Assembly: GCF_001715295.1 (NCBI RefSeq)
Contig: NZ_MDKB01000003.1
Coordinates: 62,001-126,000 of the forward strand
Reading direction: 5' to 3'
DNA: 64,000 nt
Source: Streptomyces griseus
GTDB lineage: Bacteria; Actinomycetota; Actinomycetes; Streptomycetales; Streptomycetaceae
Positions 32,878 to 41,017 of the stretch are shown piece by piece. Position 1 is the first letter of the stretch, and every line of letters starts with the position of its first letter. Both the position numbers and the translations under genes were made by a program. The notes beneath the pieces were generated by a model, which was not told the origin of the DNA, searched no databases, and saw nothing but the letters and a program-made list of their open reading frames with translations.

Positions 32878-33485
32878 TCGATGCCCCTCTGGCCCTTCTG
32901 TCCCGCGTCCATCGGGTGCTTGACCTTCGACATGTCGGTCACCAGATCCGCGGCCTCGATCAGCTTCGCGGGGGCGTTGCGCCCGGTGATCACCACATGC
33001 TGCGCCCCCGGCCGGTTCCGCATCACCTCGACGACCTCGTCGGTGTCGATCCAGCCCCAGTGCATCGGGTACGCGAACTCGTCGAGCACGTACAGCTTGT
33101 ACGTCTGCGCCGCCAGGTCGCGCTTGACCTGCTCCCAGCCCTCCCGGGCCTTCTCCTCGTTCTCCTCGTTGCCGGAGTCGCCGCGGACGCCCCGCTGCAC
33201 CCACGACCAGCCCTCGCCCATCTTGTGCCAGGCGACGGTGCCGCCCTCGCCGCTCGCCCCGAGCACCCTCAGCGCGTTCTCCTCACCGACCTTCCACTTC
33301 GCCGACTTCACGAACTGGAACACCCCGATCGGCCAGCCCTGGTTCCAGGCACGCAGCGCGAGGCCGAAGGCCGCCGTCGACTTGCCCTTGCCGACACCCG
33401 TGTGGACGAAGAGGAGCGGACGGTTGCGCCGCTGACGGGTGGTGAGCCCGTCGTCCGGCACCGACACCGGCTGTCCCTGTGGCAT
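32871..33485 (-). CDS. cobO: Cob(I)yrinic acid a,c-diamide adenosyltransferase
   Basis: This 204-residue CobA/CobO-type ATP:corrinoid adenosyltransferase has an N-terminal P-loop VHTGVGKGKSTAAFGLALRA, then WPIGVFQFVKSAKWKVGEE and LYVLDEFAYPMHWGWID. It attaches the upper adenosyl ligand to Co(I). The ATG shares one base with the chelatase TAA (TAATG), and the gene overlaps cobB at its other end, so expression is tightly coupled. Confidence 0.95.
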   Translation of the reverse strand: MPQGQPVSVPDDGLTTRQRRNRPLLFVHTGVGKGKSTAAFGLALRAWNQGWPIGVFQFVKSAKWKVGEENALRVLGASGEGGTVAWHKMGEGWSWVQRGVRGDSGNEENEEKAREGWEQVKRDLAAQTYKLYVLDEFAYPMHWGWIDTDEVVEVMRNRPGAQHVVITGRNAPAKLIEAADLVTDMSKVKHPMDAGQKGQRGIEW

Positions 33486-35509
33486 TACGCGGCCCTCCCG
33501 GCTGCAGTGACGTCCCTGACCAGCCCGGCGATCGAGTCGGCCCGCAGCTCGTCGAGCGTGACGGCGGTACCCCCCAGATCCCGGGCGAGCTGTGCGGCGA
33601 GACCGAGGCGTACGTACCCCGACTCGCAGTCCACGACGACGGACGCCGTGCCCTCGGCGGCGTGCAGGCGCCCGGCCCGGGCCGCGAGTGCCACCGGATC
33701 GACGCCGCCGGTCGCCCGGCCGTCCGTCACCACGACCAGCAGGGCCCGCCGCGACGGGTCGCGCAGCCGCTCCACGCGCAGCACGTCGTGCGCCCTCAGC
33801 AGACCGGCGGCCAGCGGGGTACGCCCCCCGGTCGGCAGCGACTCCAGGCGGGCCGCCGCGGCGTCCACCGACGAGGTGGGCGGCAGCACCACCTCGGCGT
33901 CCCTGCCCCGGAAGGTCACCATGCCCACCTTGTCGCGCCGCTGGTAGGCGTCCAGGAGCAGCGACATGACCGCGCCCTTCACGGCGCTCATCCGCTGCCG
34001 GGCGGCCATCGATCCGGAGGCGTCCACGACGAAGAGCACGAGATTGCCCTCGCGCCCCTCCCGCGTCGCCTGCCGCAGGTCGTCCCGCCGCACGACGAGA
34101 CCCCGCCCGGACCGCCCGCGCGCCCGCTGATGCGGCGCGGCGGCCCGCACGGTCGCCGCCAGGTGCAGCTTCGTCAGCGCACCCTCGGGCCGCCGCGATC
34201 CGGTGGTGCGCCCGTGTTCGGTGCGCGCCCGGGACCGCCGCCCGGCCGCTCCCTCGCCCAGGCCGGGCACGCTGAGCATCTTCGTACGGAACGGCTCGGA
34301 CGCCGCCACGGGCCGCTGCTCCGCACCGCCCGGCGCGGGCTGCGCCGCCCCGTTCTCCGTAGCGCCTCGCTCACCGCTCTCCGGCCCGTCCTGCGGCCCC
34401 TGACCGCCGGTACCGGGCTCACCCCCCTGAGGGGGCACCCCACCGCCCGGCCCGCCGGGATCCGGGTCGTCGTCCCCGTCCTCCGCGCCGCCCCCGTCGG
34501 GGTCCGCGTCCCGGAGGGTGTCGTCCAGCTTGTCCTCGTCCAGCCCCGGCGCGTCGAACGGGTTGCGGCGGCGCCGGTGCGGAAGCGCCAGAAGGGCGGC
34601 CTGCCGGACGTCCTCCACGGTGACCTCCTCGCGTCCCGCCCATGCGGCAAGCGCGGTCGCCGTACGGGCCATGACGATGTCGGCCCGCATACCGTCCACC
34701 TCGAACGCCGCGCACGTCGCCGCGATCTGCCGCAGCACGCCGTCACCCAGCACCACACGGGGCAGCAGGGCCCGGGCGGCGACGATCCGCTCCCGCAGCG
34801 CGCCCTCCTCGTCCGCCCACCGGGCGGCGAAGGCGGCCGGATCGTCGTCGTAGGCGAGCCGCCGCCGCACGACCTCGACGCGCAGGTCGGTGTCGCGCGA
34901 GGCGGCGACCTCGACGGTCAGCCCGAAACGGTCGAGCAACTGCGGCCGCAGTTCCCCCTCTTCGGGGTTCATCGTCCCGACCAGCAGGAAGCGTGCCGCA
35001 TGCCGTACGGAGACGCCTTCACGCTCGACGTAGGAGGCGCCCATGGCCGCCGCGTCGAGCAGCAGGTCCACCAGGTGGTCGTGGAGGAGGTTGACCTCGT
35101 CCACGTACAGGATCCCCCGGTGCGCGTCCGCGAGGAGCCCCGGCTCGAAGGCCTTCACGCCCTCCGAGAGGGCCCGCTCGATGTCGAGGGCGCCCACCAG
35201 ACGGTCCTCCGACGCGCCCACCGGCAGTTCCACGGTCCGCGCGGGCCGTGACACACCGGTGCCGATGTCATGGGGCCCGTCCGGACAGGCGGGGTCGGGC
35301 GCGGCCGGATCGCAGGAGAACCGGCACCCGGCCACCACCGCGACCTCCGGCACGAGAGCGGCGAGGGCGCGCACGGCGGTCGACTTGGCCGTGCCCTTCT
35401 CCCCCCGCACGAGCACCCCGCCGACGGCCGGACTGACGGCGTTGAGCAACAGCCCGAGCCGCAGGTCGTCCTGCCCGACGATGGCGGTGAAGGGATACGG
35501 CGTACTCAC
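33485..35509 (-). CDS. Cobaltochelatase subunit: fused AAA+ ATPase and von Willebrand A domains (ChlI-ChlD type)
   Basis: This 674-residue protein starts TAIVGQDDLRLGLLLNAVSP, with Walker A GEKGTAKST at residues 36-44 and sensor segments LLVGTMNPEEGELRPQLLDR. A proline/glycine/acid-rich linker spans about 330-400. The C-terminal von Willebrand A domain has the metal site DASGSM. Chelatases of this type power insertion of cobalt (or magnesium) by a large CobN/ChlH subunit. It sits between cobQ (ATGA overlap) and cobO. The large subunit gene is not in this window, so the protein must pair with one encoded elsewhere. Confidence 0.9.
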   Translation of the reverse strand: MSTPYPFTAIVGQDDLRLGLLLNAVSPAVGGVLVRGEKGTAKSTAVRALAALVPEVAVVAGCRFSCDPAAPDPACPDGPHDIGTGVSRPARTVELPVGASEDRLVGALDIERALSEGVKAFEPGLLADAHRGILYVDEVNLLHDHLVDLLLDAAAMGASYVEREGVSVRHAARFLLVGTMNPEEGELRPQLLDRFGLTVEVAASRDTDLRVEVVRRRLAYDDDPAAFAARWADEEGALRERIVAARALLPRVVLGDGVLRQIAATCAAFEVDGMRADIVMARTATALAAWAGREEVTVEDVRQAALLALPHRRRRNPFDAPGLDEDKLDDTLRDADPDGGGAEDGDDDPDPGGPGGGVPPQGGEPGTGGQGPQDGPESGERGATENGAAQPAPGGAEQRPVAASEPFRTKMLSVPGLGEGAAGRRSRARTEHGRTTGSRRPEGALTKLHLAATVRAAAPHQRARGRSGRGLVVRRDDLRQATREGREGNLVLFVVDASGSMAARQRMSAVKGAVMSLLLDAYQRRDKVGMVTFRGRDAEVVLPPTSSVDAAAARLESLPTGGRTPLAAGLLRAHDVLRVERLRDPSRRALLVVVTDGRATGGVDPVALAARAGRLHAAEGTASVVVDCESGYVRLGLAAQLARDLGGTAVTLDELRADSIAGLVRDVTAAGRAA

Positions 35510-37344
35510 GGAGCCTCCTCGTTCACGGAAAGATCAGTCCCGACCACCCCGGACCCCACGTCCCGGGCCGGTCCCAGCCGCGCTACGGCGCCGCCCGCAT
35601 CCGGGGCGACCGCGGGCCCGGGTTCCGCCGGGTCCGCGTCCCGGGCCGTCGCGGCCGTCGCGGCCGTCACGCCCGCGACCCGGGCCGATCCCGGCCCGTC
35701 CGGCGGTCGAGGACCGGGGCCCGGGGCGGAGCCCCGGATGCGGGAAGGGGCGGGGCGGGCAGGAAGGCCCGCCGAACCCACCACGGCAGAACCCCCGCCG
35801 ACCGGACCCCCGGCCCCCGCGCCCGGGGCCTCCGGAGCCTGCGGCGCCCCCGGCGCCAGGAACGGCAGCCCGTCCGGCGCACCCCCCTCGATCAGCCGCC
35901 ACAGGGCGTCCGTGTCCGCGAACTCCTCGATCAGATCGCCCAGCCGGTCCAGCTGTTCCTCCCGCAGCACCCCGAAACTCGTGTCCGGGGCCGGTACGAA
36001 CCGCCGCCCCGAAGCCCGCGCCACCTCCAGCAGGAACGCCCGCCGGAACGCGTCGCTCTCCAGCGACCCGTGCCAGTGCGTCCCCCACACCGCACCCACC
36101 CGGCATCCGTCCAGGAACGGTTCACCGCCGCGCACGTCGGCGATCCCGTGGTGGATCTCGTACCCCTCCACCGTCTCCCCGAGAGCCGTACCGACCGGCC
36201 GGGCCAGCACCTTCTCCCGCCCGAACCTGACCCGTACCGGCAGCACTCCGAGCCCCTCGACCAGCCCCGCCCGCGACTCCACGTCGTCCTCGACGCTCTC
36301 GCCCAGCACCTGGAACCCGCCGCAGATGCCCAGCACCGGACGCCCCTCCGCGGCCCGCCGACGCAGCGCGTCGGCCAGCCCCCGCTCCCGGAGCCAGGCG
36401 AGGGCCTTCACGGTGCCCCGCGTACCGGGCACGATCACCAGGTCCGCGTCGGTGAGCTCCTCCGGCCGGTCCACGAACCGGACCACCACACCCGGCTCCG
36501 CCGCCAGCGCGTCCACATCGGTGAAGTTGGACATCAGGGGCACGGCGCACACCGCGACCCGCAGCACGTCCCGGCCGTGCGGCGGCGCCACCACGGATTC
36601 CCGCACCGCGCCGCGCATCGACACGCGCAGCCCGTCCTCCTCGTCGATGCCCAGTCCGTGCGTGTACGGCAGCACCCCGTAGGTACGCCGTCCCGTGAGC
36701 CCGTACAGCATGTCCAGTCCCGGCTCCAGCAGCGAGACGTCCCCCCGGAACTTGTTGACCAGGTAGCCGGCGACCAGCGACTGGTCCTCGGCGCTCAGCA
36801 GGGCCGTCGTACCGAAGAACGACGCGAAGACGCCCCCGCGGTCGATGTCACCGACGACGAGCACGGGGAAGCGCGCGGCCCGCGCGACGCCCATGTTCAC
36901 GATGTCCGTGCGGCGCAGGTTGATCTCCGCCGGGCTGCCGGCCCCCTCGCAGATCACGGCGTCGTACGTGCCCCGCAACTGCTCCAGACAGTCCACGACC
37001 GTCCCGAACAGGGCTTCCTGACGCCCCCCGTGGTAACCGCGCGCACTCATCTCGCCGACCGGTCTCCCCATCAGGACGACCTGGCTGGACCGGTCGCCCC
37101 CGGGCTTGAGCAGCACCGGGTTCATCAGCGCGGACGGCTCCACCCGGGCGGCCTGTGCCTGCATCGCCTGGGCCCGGCCGATCTCCGCGCCCTCGCGGGT
37201 GACGAACGAGTTCAGCGACATGTTCTGCGCCTTGAACGGCGCGACCTTCACCCCGCGGCGCACCAGCCACCGGCAGATCCCTGCCGTGACGACGCTCTTG
37301 CCCGCGTCCGAGGTGGTTCCCGCGACCAGCAGTCCGCCGCTCAT
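35506..37344 (-). CDS. cobQ: Cobyric acid synthase with an unusual C-terminal extension
   Basis: This 612-residue amidase converts adenosylcobyrinate a,c-diamide to cobyric acid. The N-terminal nucleotide-binding domain starts LLVAGTTSDAGKSVVTAG and includes PFKAQNMSLNS. The glutaminase domain has C341 in GRPVLGICGGFQVLGES and GTHWHGSLESDAFRRAFL. The family is about 490-510 residues, so residues from about 498 on are extra: an Ala/Pro/Gly-rich tail, including SRIRGSAPGPGPRPP, encoded by a palindromic GC-rich repeat. Start and stop overlap the neighbouring genes by ATGA. Confidence 0.93.
   Translation of the reverse strand: MSGGLLVAGTTSDAGKSVVTAGICRWLVRRGVKVAPFKAQNMSLNSFVTREGAEIGRAQAMQAQAARVEPSALMNPVLLKPGGDRSSQVVLMGRPVGEMSARGYHGGRQEALFGTVVDCLEQLRGTYDAVICEGAGSPAEINLRRTDIVNMGVARAARFPVLVVGDIDRGGVFASFFGTTALLSAEDQSLVAGYLVNKFRGDVSLLEPGLDMLYGLTGRRTYGVLPYTHGLGIDEEDGLRVSMRGAVRESVVAPPHGRDVLRVAVCAVPLMSNFTDVDALAAEPGVVVRFVDRPEELTDADLVIVPGTRGTVKALAWLRERGLADALRRRAAEGRPVLGICGGFQVLGESVEDDVESRAGLVEGLGVLPVRVRFGREKVLARPVGTALGETVEGYEIHHGIADVRGGEPFLDGCRVGAVWGTHWHGSLESDAFRRAFLLEVARASGRRFVPAPDTSFGVLREEQLDRLGDLIEEFADTDALWRLIEGGAPDGLPFLAPGAPQAPEAPGAGAGGPVGGGSAVVGSAGLPARPAPSRIRGSAPGPGPRPPDGPGSARVAGVTAATAATARDADPAEPGPAVAPDAGGAVARLGPARDVGSGVVGTDLSVNEEAP
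35721..35737. repeat. Intergenic-type GC palindrome inside the cobQ 3' extension
   Basis: CCGGGGC (35721-35727), GGA, GCCCCGG (35731-35737), followed by ATGCGGGAAGGGGCGGGG, resembles hairpins that normally lie between Streptomyces genes. Here it is translated in frame as part of the cobQ tail. Confidence 0.5.
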
Positions 37345-38288
37345 GCCCGGCGCCTCCGTCCTGCGGCCAGCCGCCCGGCCACGCACACGCCGAGGGCCAG
37401 CACACTCACCCGGCGCGACAGCCGCACCGCACGTTCGATGTCCGCCACCCGCACGTCGCGGCCCTTCTCCCCGTTGAGTACGGGCCGGTGCTCGACCCGT
37501 CCGCCGTACGCGAGGGTCCCGCCCAGCCGTACGCCGAGCGCGCCCGCGAACGCGGCCTCCACCGGCCCCGCGTTGGGGCTCGGGTGCCGGCCGGCGTCGG
37601 CCCTCCAGGCGTGCACGGCCTCGCGGGGCCGCCCCCCGGCCACCACGGCGAGCACGGCGGTGAGGCGGGCGCCGGGCCAGCCGGCCAGGTCGTCCAGCCG
37701 TGCCGAGGCCCAGCCGTAGCGCCGGTGGCGCGGCGACCGGTGGCCGACCATGGCGTCGAGGGTGTTGACGGCCCGGAACGCGGCCAGTCCGGGGACGCCG
37801 CCCAGGGCGCCCCACACCAGGGCGCCCACCACGGCGTCGGAGGTGTTCTCGGCGACCGACTCCACCACGGCGCGGGCGATCTGCTGCCCGTCGAGCGCGT
37901 GCGGGTCCCGGCCGCACAGGTGCGGCAGCCGCTGCCGGGCCGTACCGAGGTCACCGGCGGCGAGGGCGTCCCCGACCGCCCGGGCCTCACGGCCCAGCGA
38001 GGTGCCCCCGACGACGGACCAGGTGACGGCGGCGGTCAGCGCCACGGCGGCGGCAGGGCGGCCCCGCACGGCACGGGCGGCGAGGGCGGCGGCACCCGCG
38101 GCGCCACCGGCGCAGACGAGCGTGTGCAGGGCGCCCCAGCCGCGGTGATCGCGCCACAGCCGGCTCTCGACAGCCGCCGCGGCCCGCCCGAAGGCGGCGA
38201 CGGGGTGACCCCGGCGGGGATCACCGAGCAGCAGGTCGCCGATCAGACCGGCGGTGGCGCCGTACGCGAAGATGCGGTCGGCTCGCAC
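37341..38288 (-). CDS. cbiB: Adenosylcobinamide-phosphate synthase (CbiB/CobD)
   Basis: This 315-residue membrane protein attaches the aminopropanol arm to cobyric acid. Family landmarks are LIGDLLLGDPRRGHPVAAFGR near the start, ARAVVESVAENTSDAVVGAL, FRAVNTLDAMVGHRSPRHRR and SPNAGPVEAAFAGALGVRLGG. It begins with GTG at 38288 behind a weak ribosome site. It is the first gene after the cobalamin riboswitch and overlaps cobQ by ATGA. Confidence 0.94.
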   Translation of the reverse strand: MRADRIFAYGATAGLIGDLLLGDPRRGHPVAAFGRAAAAVESRLWRDHRGWGALHTLVCAGGAAGAAALAARAVRGRPAAAVALTAAVTWSVVGGTSLGREARAVGDALAAGDLGTARQRLPHLCGRDPHALDGQQIARAVVESVAENTSDAVVGALVWGALGGVPGLAAFRAVNTLDAMVGHRSPRHRRYGWASARLDDLAGWPGARLTAVLAVVAGGRPREAVHAWRADAGRHPSPNAGPVEAAFAGALGVRLGGTLAYGGRVEHRPVLNGEKGRDVRVADIERAVRLSRRVSVLALGVCVAGRLAAGRRRRA

Positions 38289-38399
38289 GGGTCAGCCGGC
38301 CGTCGCGCCTCGGAGGACCGGGGACCGGGGGAAAGGGGGAGCAGCGACCGACAGACGGCAGCCGGGCATGGCATATGTCCTCACTCAGGGTCCGCGCCC

Positions 38400-38575
38400 T
38401 GGTTCGACGTGACCGGCGACGAGAGTCTCCTGGCTCCCGGATCCGCAGTTCCCCCGGCCTTCCAGTCCGCGGTGGCGGACCGTGACTTCCGTGTGGGGGA
38501 CTGCTCCCCGGTGACAGTGGCGGGACCGCGCCGGATTCGCACCGGCTTCCTCTGCTGTCGCCGTACATGGCCACG
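38400..38575 (-). promoter_or_regulatory. Cobalamin (adenosylcobalamin) riboswitch
   Basis: Read on the minus strand, the conserved elements occur in order: GAAGCCGGTGCGAATCCGG (plus strand 38531-38549), GCCACTG (38521-38515), GGAGCAGTC, then the B12 box GAGCCAGGAGACTCTC (38436-38421). It lies 110 bp upstream of cbiB. Ligand binding should shut down the cbiB-cobQ-chelatase-cobO-cobB operon. The other bases of 38289-38701 show no gene. Confidence 0.95.
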
Positions 38576-38701
38576 GCAGTCCACCATGTCCCGCGAACGC
38601 CCGTCAACCTGCCGCTGACCTGCGAGGCTGCGGAAGCGCCCGGACGCACAGCGGGCCGGACACACGGGTGGTGTGTCCGGCCCGGGGTCGGGTGCGGGAG
38701 G

Positions 38702-38926
38702 TCAGGCCACGATCAGATAGATCCCGTACGCCACCGCCGCCGCGCACAGCGCGAAGCAGGCGTAGGCCCCGAAGCGTGCGGGAGCACCGGAACCGCCGTT
38801 CCCCGCCGCCGTGGGCGCCTGCTTGGCGAGGCCCACGATGCCGAGGGTGAAGAGGCCCACCAGCGCGACGGTGACCACGAGGCTGACGCCGAAGACGGAG
38901 GCGAGGGCTGCCCAGTCGATGTTCAT
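38702..38926 (-). CDS. Small two-helix membrane protein downstream of the phosphate transporter
   Basis: This 74-residue protein has two hydrophobic helices: ALASVFGVSLVVTVALVGLF (about residues 7-33) and GAYACFALCAAAVAYGIYLI (about 53-72). A Gly/Ala-rich loop with few charges joins them. It starts 12 bp after the Pit transporter stop, so the two form an operon behind the PhoP box. No function is known. A role as an accessory or stability subunit of the transporter is conjecture. Its small size and clean topology make it a real gene rather than a shadow. Confidence 0.8.
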   Translation of the reverse strand: MNIDWAALASVFGVSLVVTVALVGLFTLGIVGLAKQAPTAAGNGGSGAPARFGAYACFALCAAAVAYGIYLIVA

Positions 38927-38938
38927 GCGGATCTGTCC

Positions 38939-40198
38939 TTACACCGTGGCCGGTCGGGCCGGGTCGGCCGGAACCTCGGCCGCCTGGGCCGGGGCCGGGA
39001 TGGTGGTCTTGAGGTCCGGGACGATGCCGGCGGGCGGCGGGCTGACGGCCGCCATGGCGGTGGTGACGATCCCCGCCGGCTCGGCGTCCGGCATGTTGAC
39101 GTTGGTGTGGTCGACCGGCTTGCGGCGCGACAGCAGCCAGATCGCACCGGAGCCCGCGACGAGGAGCACCGCGACGACACCGACGCCCCAGCCGCCCTGC
39201 TTGGTGAGGAACTCGGCGCCCGCGCCGACCAGGCCCGCGGCCGGCAGGGTCAGGCCCCAGGCGACGAACATCCGGGTGGCGGTGGACCAGCGGACCACGC
39301 CTCCCTTGCGTCCGAGGCCGGCACCCATCACCGCGCCGGAGCAGGACTGGGTGGTGGAGAGGGAGAAGCCGAGGTGCGAGGAGGCCAGGATGACCGTGGC
39401 CGCACTGGTCTGGGCGGCGAAGCCCTGCGGCGGCCTGAGCTCGGTAAGGCCGCTTCCCATGGTGCGGATGATGCGCCAGCCGCCGAGGTAGGTGCCCAGT
39501 GCGATGGCGACACCGGCGGCGCAGATGACCCAGACCGGCGGGTTCGCACCGGGGGACAGGACCCCACCGGTGACCAGGGCCAGGGTGATGATGCCCATCG
39601 TCTTCTGCGCGTCGTTGGTGCCGTGGGCGAGCGAGACGAGACCGGCCGAGGCGATCTGGCCTGCCCGGTAGCCCTTGGCGGTCGACTTCAGCTGCGCCTC
39701 GTCGGTGATCTTCCGGTTGAGGCGGTACGTCAGCCTCGTGGCCAGCAGCGCGGCCAGACCGGCGACGACGGGGGCGGCGATCGCGGGCAGCAGGACCTTG
39801 GTGACGACGGTCCCGCCGTTGATCGAGGACCAGCCGGCCGACATCACCGCGGCGCCGATCAGACCGCCGAAGAGCGCGTGGGAGGAACTGGAGGGCAGGC
39901 CGACCAGCCAGGTCAGCAGATTCCACAGGATGGCGCCGACGAGCGCCGCGAAGATGACCTCGGTTCTGAGGCCGTCCTCGTTGACGATCCCGCCCGAGAT
40001 CGTCTTGGCGACCTCCACGGACAGGAACGCGCCGACCAGGTTGAGAGCGGCGGACATGGCCACCGCTGTCTTGGGCTTGAGGGCGCCGGTCGAGATGGTG
40101 GTGGCCATCGCGTTGGCGGTGTCGTGGAAACCGTTCGTGAAATCGAACACGAGAGCCGTCACGATCACGATCGCGAGCAGCAGCGTGATGTGTTCCAT
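38939..40198 (-). CDS. Pit-family low-affinity inorganic phosphate transporter (PitH2-like)
   Basis: This 419-residue inner-membrane protein carries the duplicated Pit signature. The first copy is VFDFTNGFHDTANAMATTIS with LVGLPSSSSHALFGG; the second is LVSLAHGTNDAQKTMGIITL with SSHLGFSLSTTQSCSGAVMG. About ten membrane segments are seen. The C-terminal 60 residues are hydrophilic and Pro/Ala-rich. Upstream is a PhoP-type box, so it should be induced by phosphate starvation, as described for pitH2 of S. coelicolor. It is followed by a small membrane protein. Confidence 0.94.
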   Translation of the reverse strand: MEHITLLLAIVIVTALVFDFTNGFHDTANAMATTISTGALKPKTAVAMSAALNLVGAFLSVEVAKTISGGIVNEDGLRTEVIFAALVGAILWNLLTWLVGLPSSSSHALFGGLIGAAVMSAGWSSINGGTVVTKVLLPAIAAPVVAGLAALLATRLTYRLNRKITDEAQLKSTAKGYRAGQIASAGLVSLAHGTNDAQKTMGIITLALVTGGVLSPGANPPVWVICAAGVAIALGTYLGGWRIIRTMGSGLTELRPPQGFAAQTSAATVILASSHLGFSLSTTQSCSGAVMGAGLGRKGGVVRWSTATRMFVAWGLTLPAAGLVGAGAEFLTKQGGWGVGVVAVLLVAGSGAIWLLSRRKPVDHTNVNMPDAEPAGIVTTAMAAVSPPPAGIVPDLKTTIPAPAQAAEVPADPARPATV

Positions 40199-40234
40199 TT
40201 ACCCAGGCAATCGTTCGACGTCATTGGCTCGTGG

Positions 40235-40267
40235 AACGTAAGCAACCTGGATGAACGGAAGGTGAAC
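40235..40267 (-). promoter_or_regulatory. PHO box (PhoP direct repeats) of the pit operon
   Basis: On the minus strand two 11-bp direct repeats, GTTCACCTTCC (40267-40257) and GTTCATCCAGG (40256-40246), match the Streptomyces PhoP consensus. A weaker third unit, TTGCTTACGTT, follows (40245-40235). The block ends 36 bp before the transporter ATG. Confidence 0.88.
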
Positions 40268-40647
40268 TGAGCAGGGCGGCACGGTGACCCCAACCGTGCG
40301 CACCCGTTCCGCTTGTGTGCGTGCGAGGTGGCCCGGTACTCCCGCGGCGGTGCGAGGAGCGGCCTCACGGCGTGTGGGCGGACGCGTGACGTGCCCGGCG
40401 CACGAGGCCGGGGAGACTTCGGTCACCTCCCCGCAGTGGTGCCCGTGACCCGGGCGCCCCTTCGTGCGGCCCCGGCCGGGGTGGGCCCGCGTGCCGTGGC
40501 ACCGCGCCTCGCCCCGGGGCCGTGGAGCCTTCCCCGGCCACCCGGCCTCGCTCGTGCCCGGACGTCATGGGGGGCCTGCCCGGTCCCGTGCCCCCGGGGA
40601 AGCGCGGCACCGGCCCCGGCCCCGACCGCCCCGGAGGGCCCGAGGGC
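40268..40647. other. Gene-free GC-rich stretch
   Basis: No supported gene, RNA or clear regulatory site is seen between the PHO box and the repeat at 40648. Several short open frames exist on both strands but are low-complexity and mutually overlapping. Confidence 0.6.
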
Positions 40648-40820
40648 CGGCACGCGCTTCCCGGTGGACCGGCGCACGGCCTCGGACCCGGCGCTTCGCA
40701 CGGCGGAGGGGCGTCCAGGCGCCGGATGCGTGGGGCGTGATGCAGTGGTGCAGGCGGACGGTCCGGTGACGCGGCCCGGCCCCGCACCGGTCGTCGCGCG
40801 CCCGCCGGGACGTGCGGGAC
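40648..40820. repeat. Dispersed structured repeat, copy B
   Basis: It aligns with copy A over its length: CGCTTCCCGGTGGACCGGCG versus CACTTCCCGATGGATCGGCG, then TCGCACGGCGGAGGGGCGTCC versus TCGCACGGCGGAGGGACGTCC (core stretches shown in part), and GTGCGGGAC at the right end. It is longer than copy A (173 versus 144 bp) because of extra bases in the right half. The ends are only partly inverted-repeat. Copy C begins 8 bp further on. Confidence 0.7.
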
Positions 40821-40828
40821 GACCCCCT

Positions 40829-41006
40829 TAGGACGTGTGTCGAAAGTAGCGTCGTCTGCCCGGAGGGCAGGCCCGGCGGCGTCCGGTGCGTGCGATCGCA
40901 AGGCGGAGGGTCGCCTCGATACCGGTGTATCGGGGCGATCCCGACAACGCCGCGAGGGCGCGTGCCAGGCGTCGCCGGGCAGACGGGACTTTCGAAACGC
41001 GCCCTA
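40829..41006. mobile_element. MITE-like element with terminal inverted repeats, dispersed repeat copy C
   Basis: TAGGACGTGTGTCGAAAGT (40829-40847) is the inverted counterpart of 40988-41006, whose complement reads TAGGGCGCGTTTCGAAAGT, 16 of 19 identical. The similarity extends inward as GTCTGCCCGG after a 3-bp gap. Between them are the shared core GATCGCAAGGCGGAGGG and a hairpin TCGCCTCGATAC/GTATCGGGGCGA. At 178 bp without a gene it has the form of a miniature inverted-repeat element. The right end lies 11 bp before the aldolase ATG. Confidence 0.72.
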
Positions 41007-41017
41007 GGATCACCCGC

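Noticed and set aside
40313..40831. Plus-strand ORF of 172 codons over repeat copy B, and the similar frame over copy A
   Set aside because: The shared peptide pattern (DRR..SD...RTAEGRP) follows from the shared DNA repeat. Flanking residues are low-complexity, and copy C does not keep the frame.
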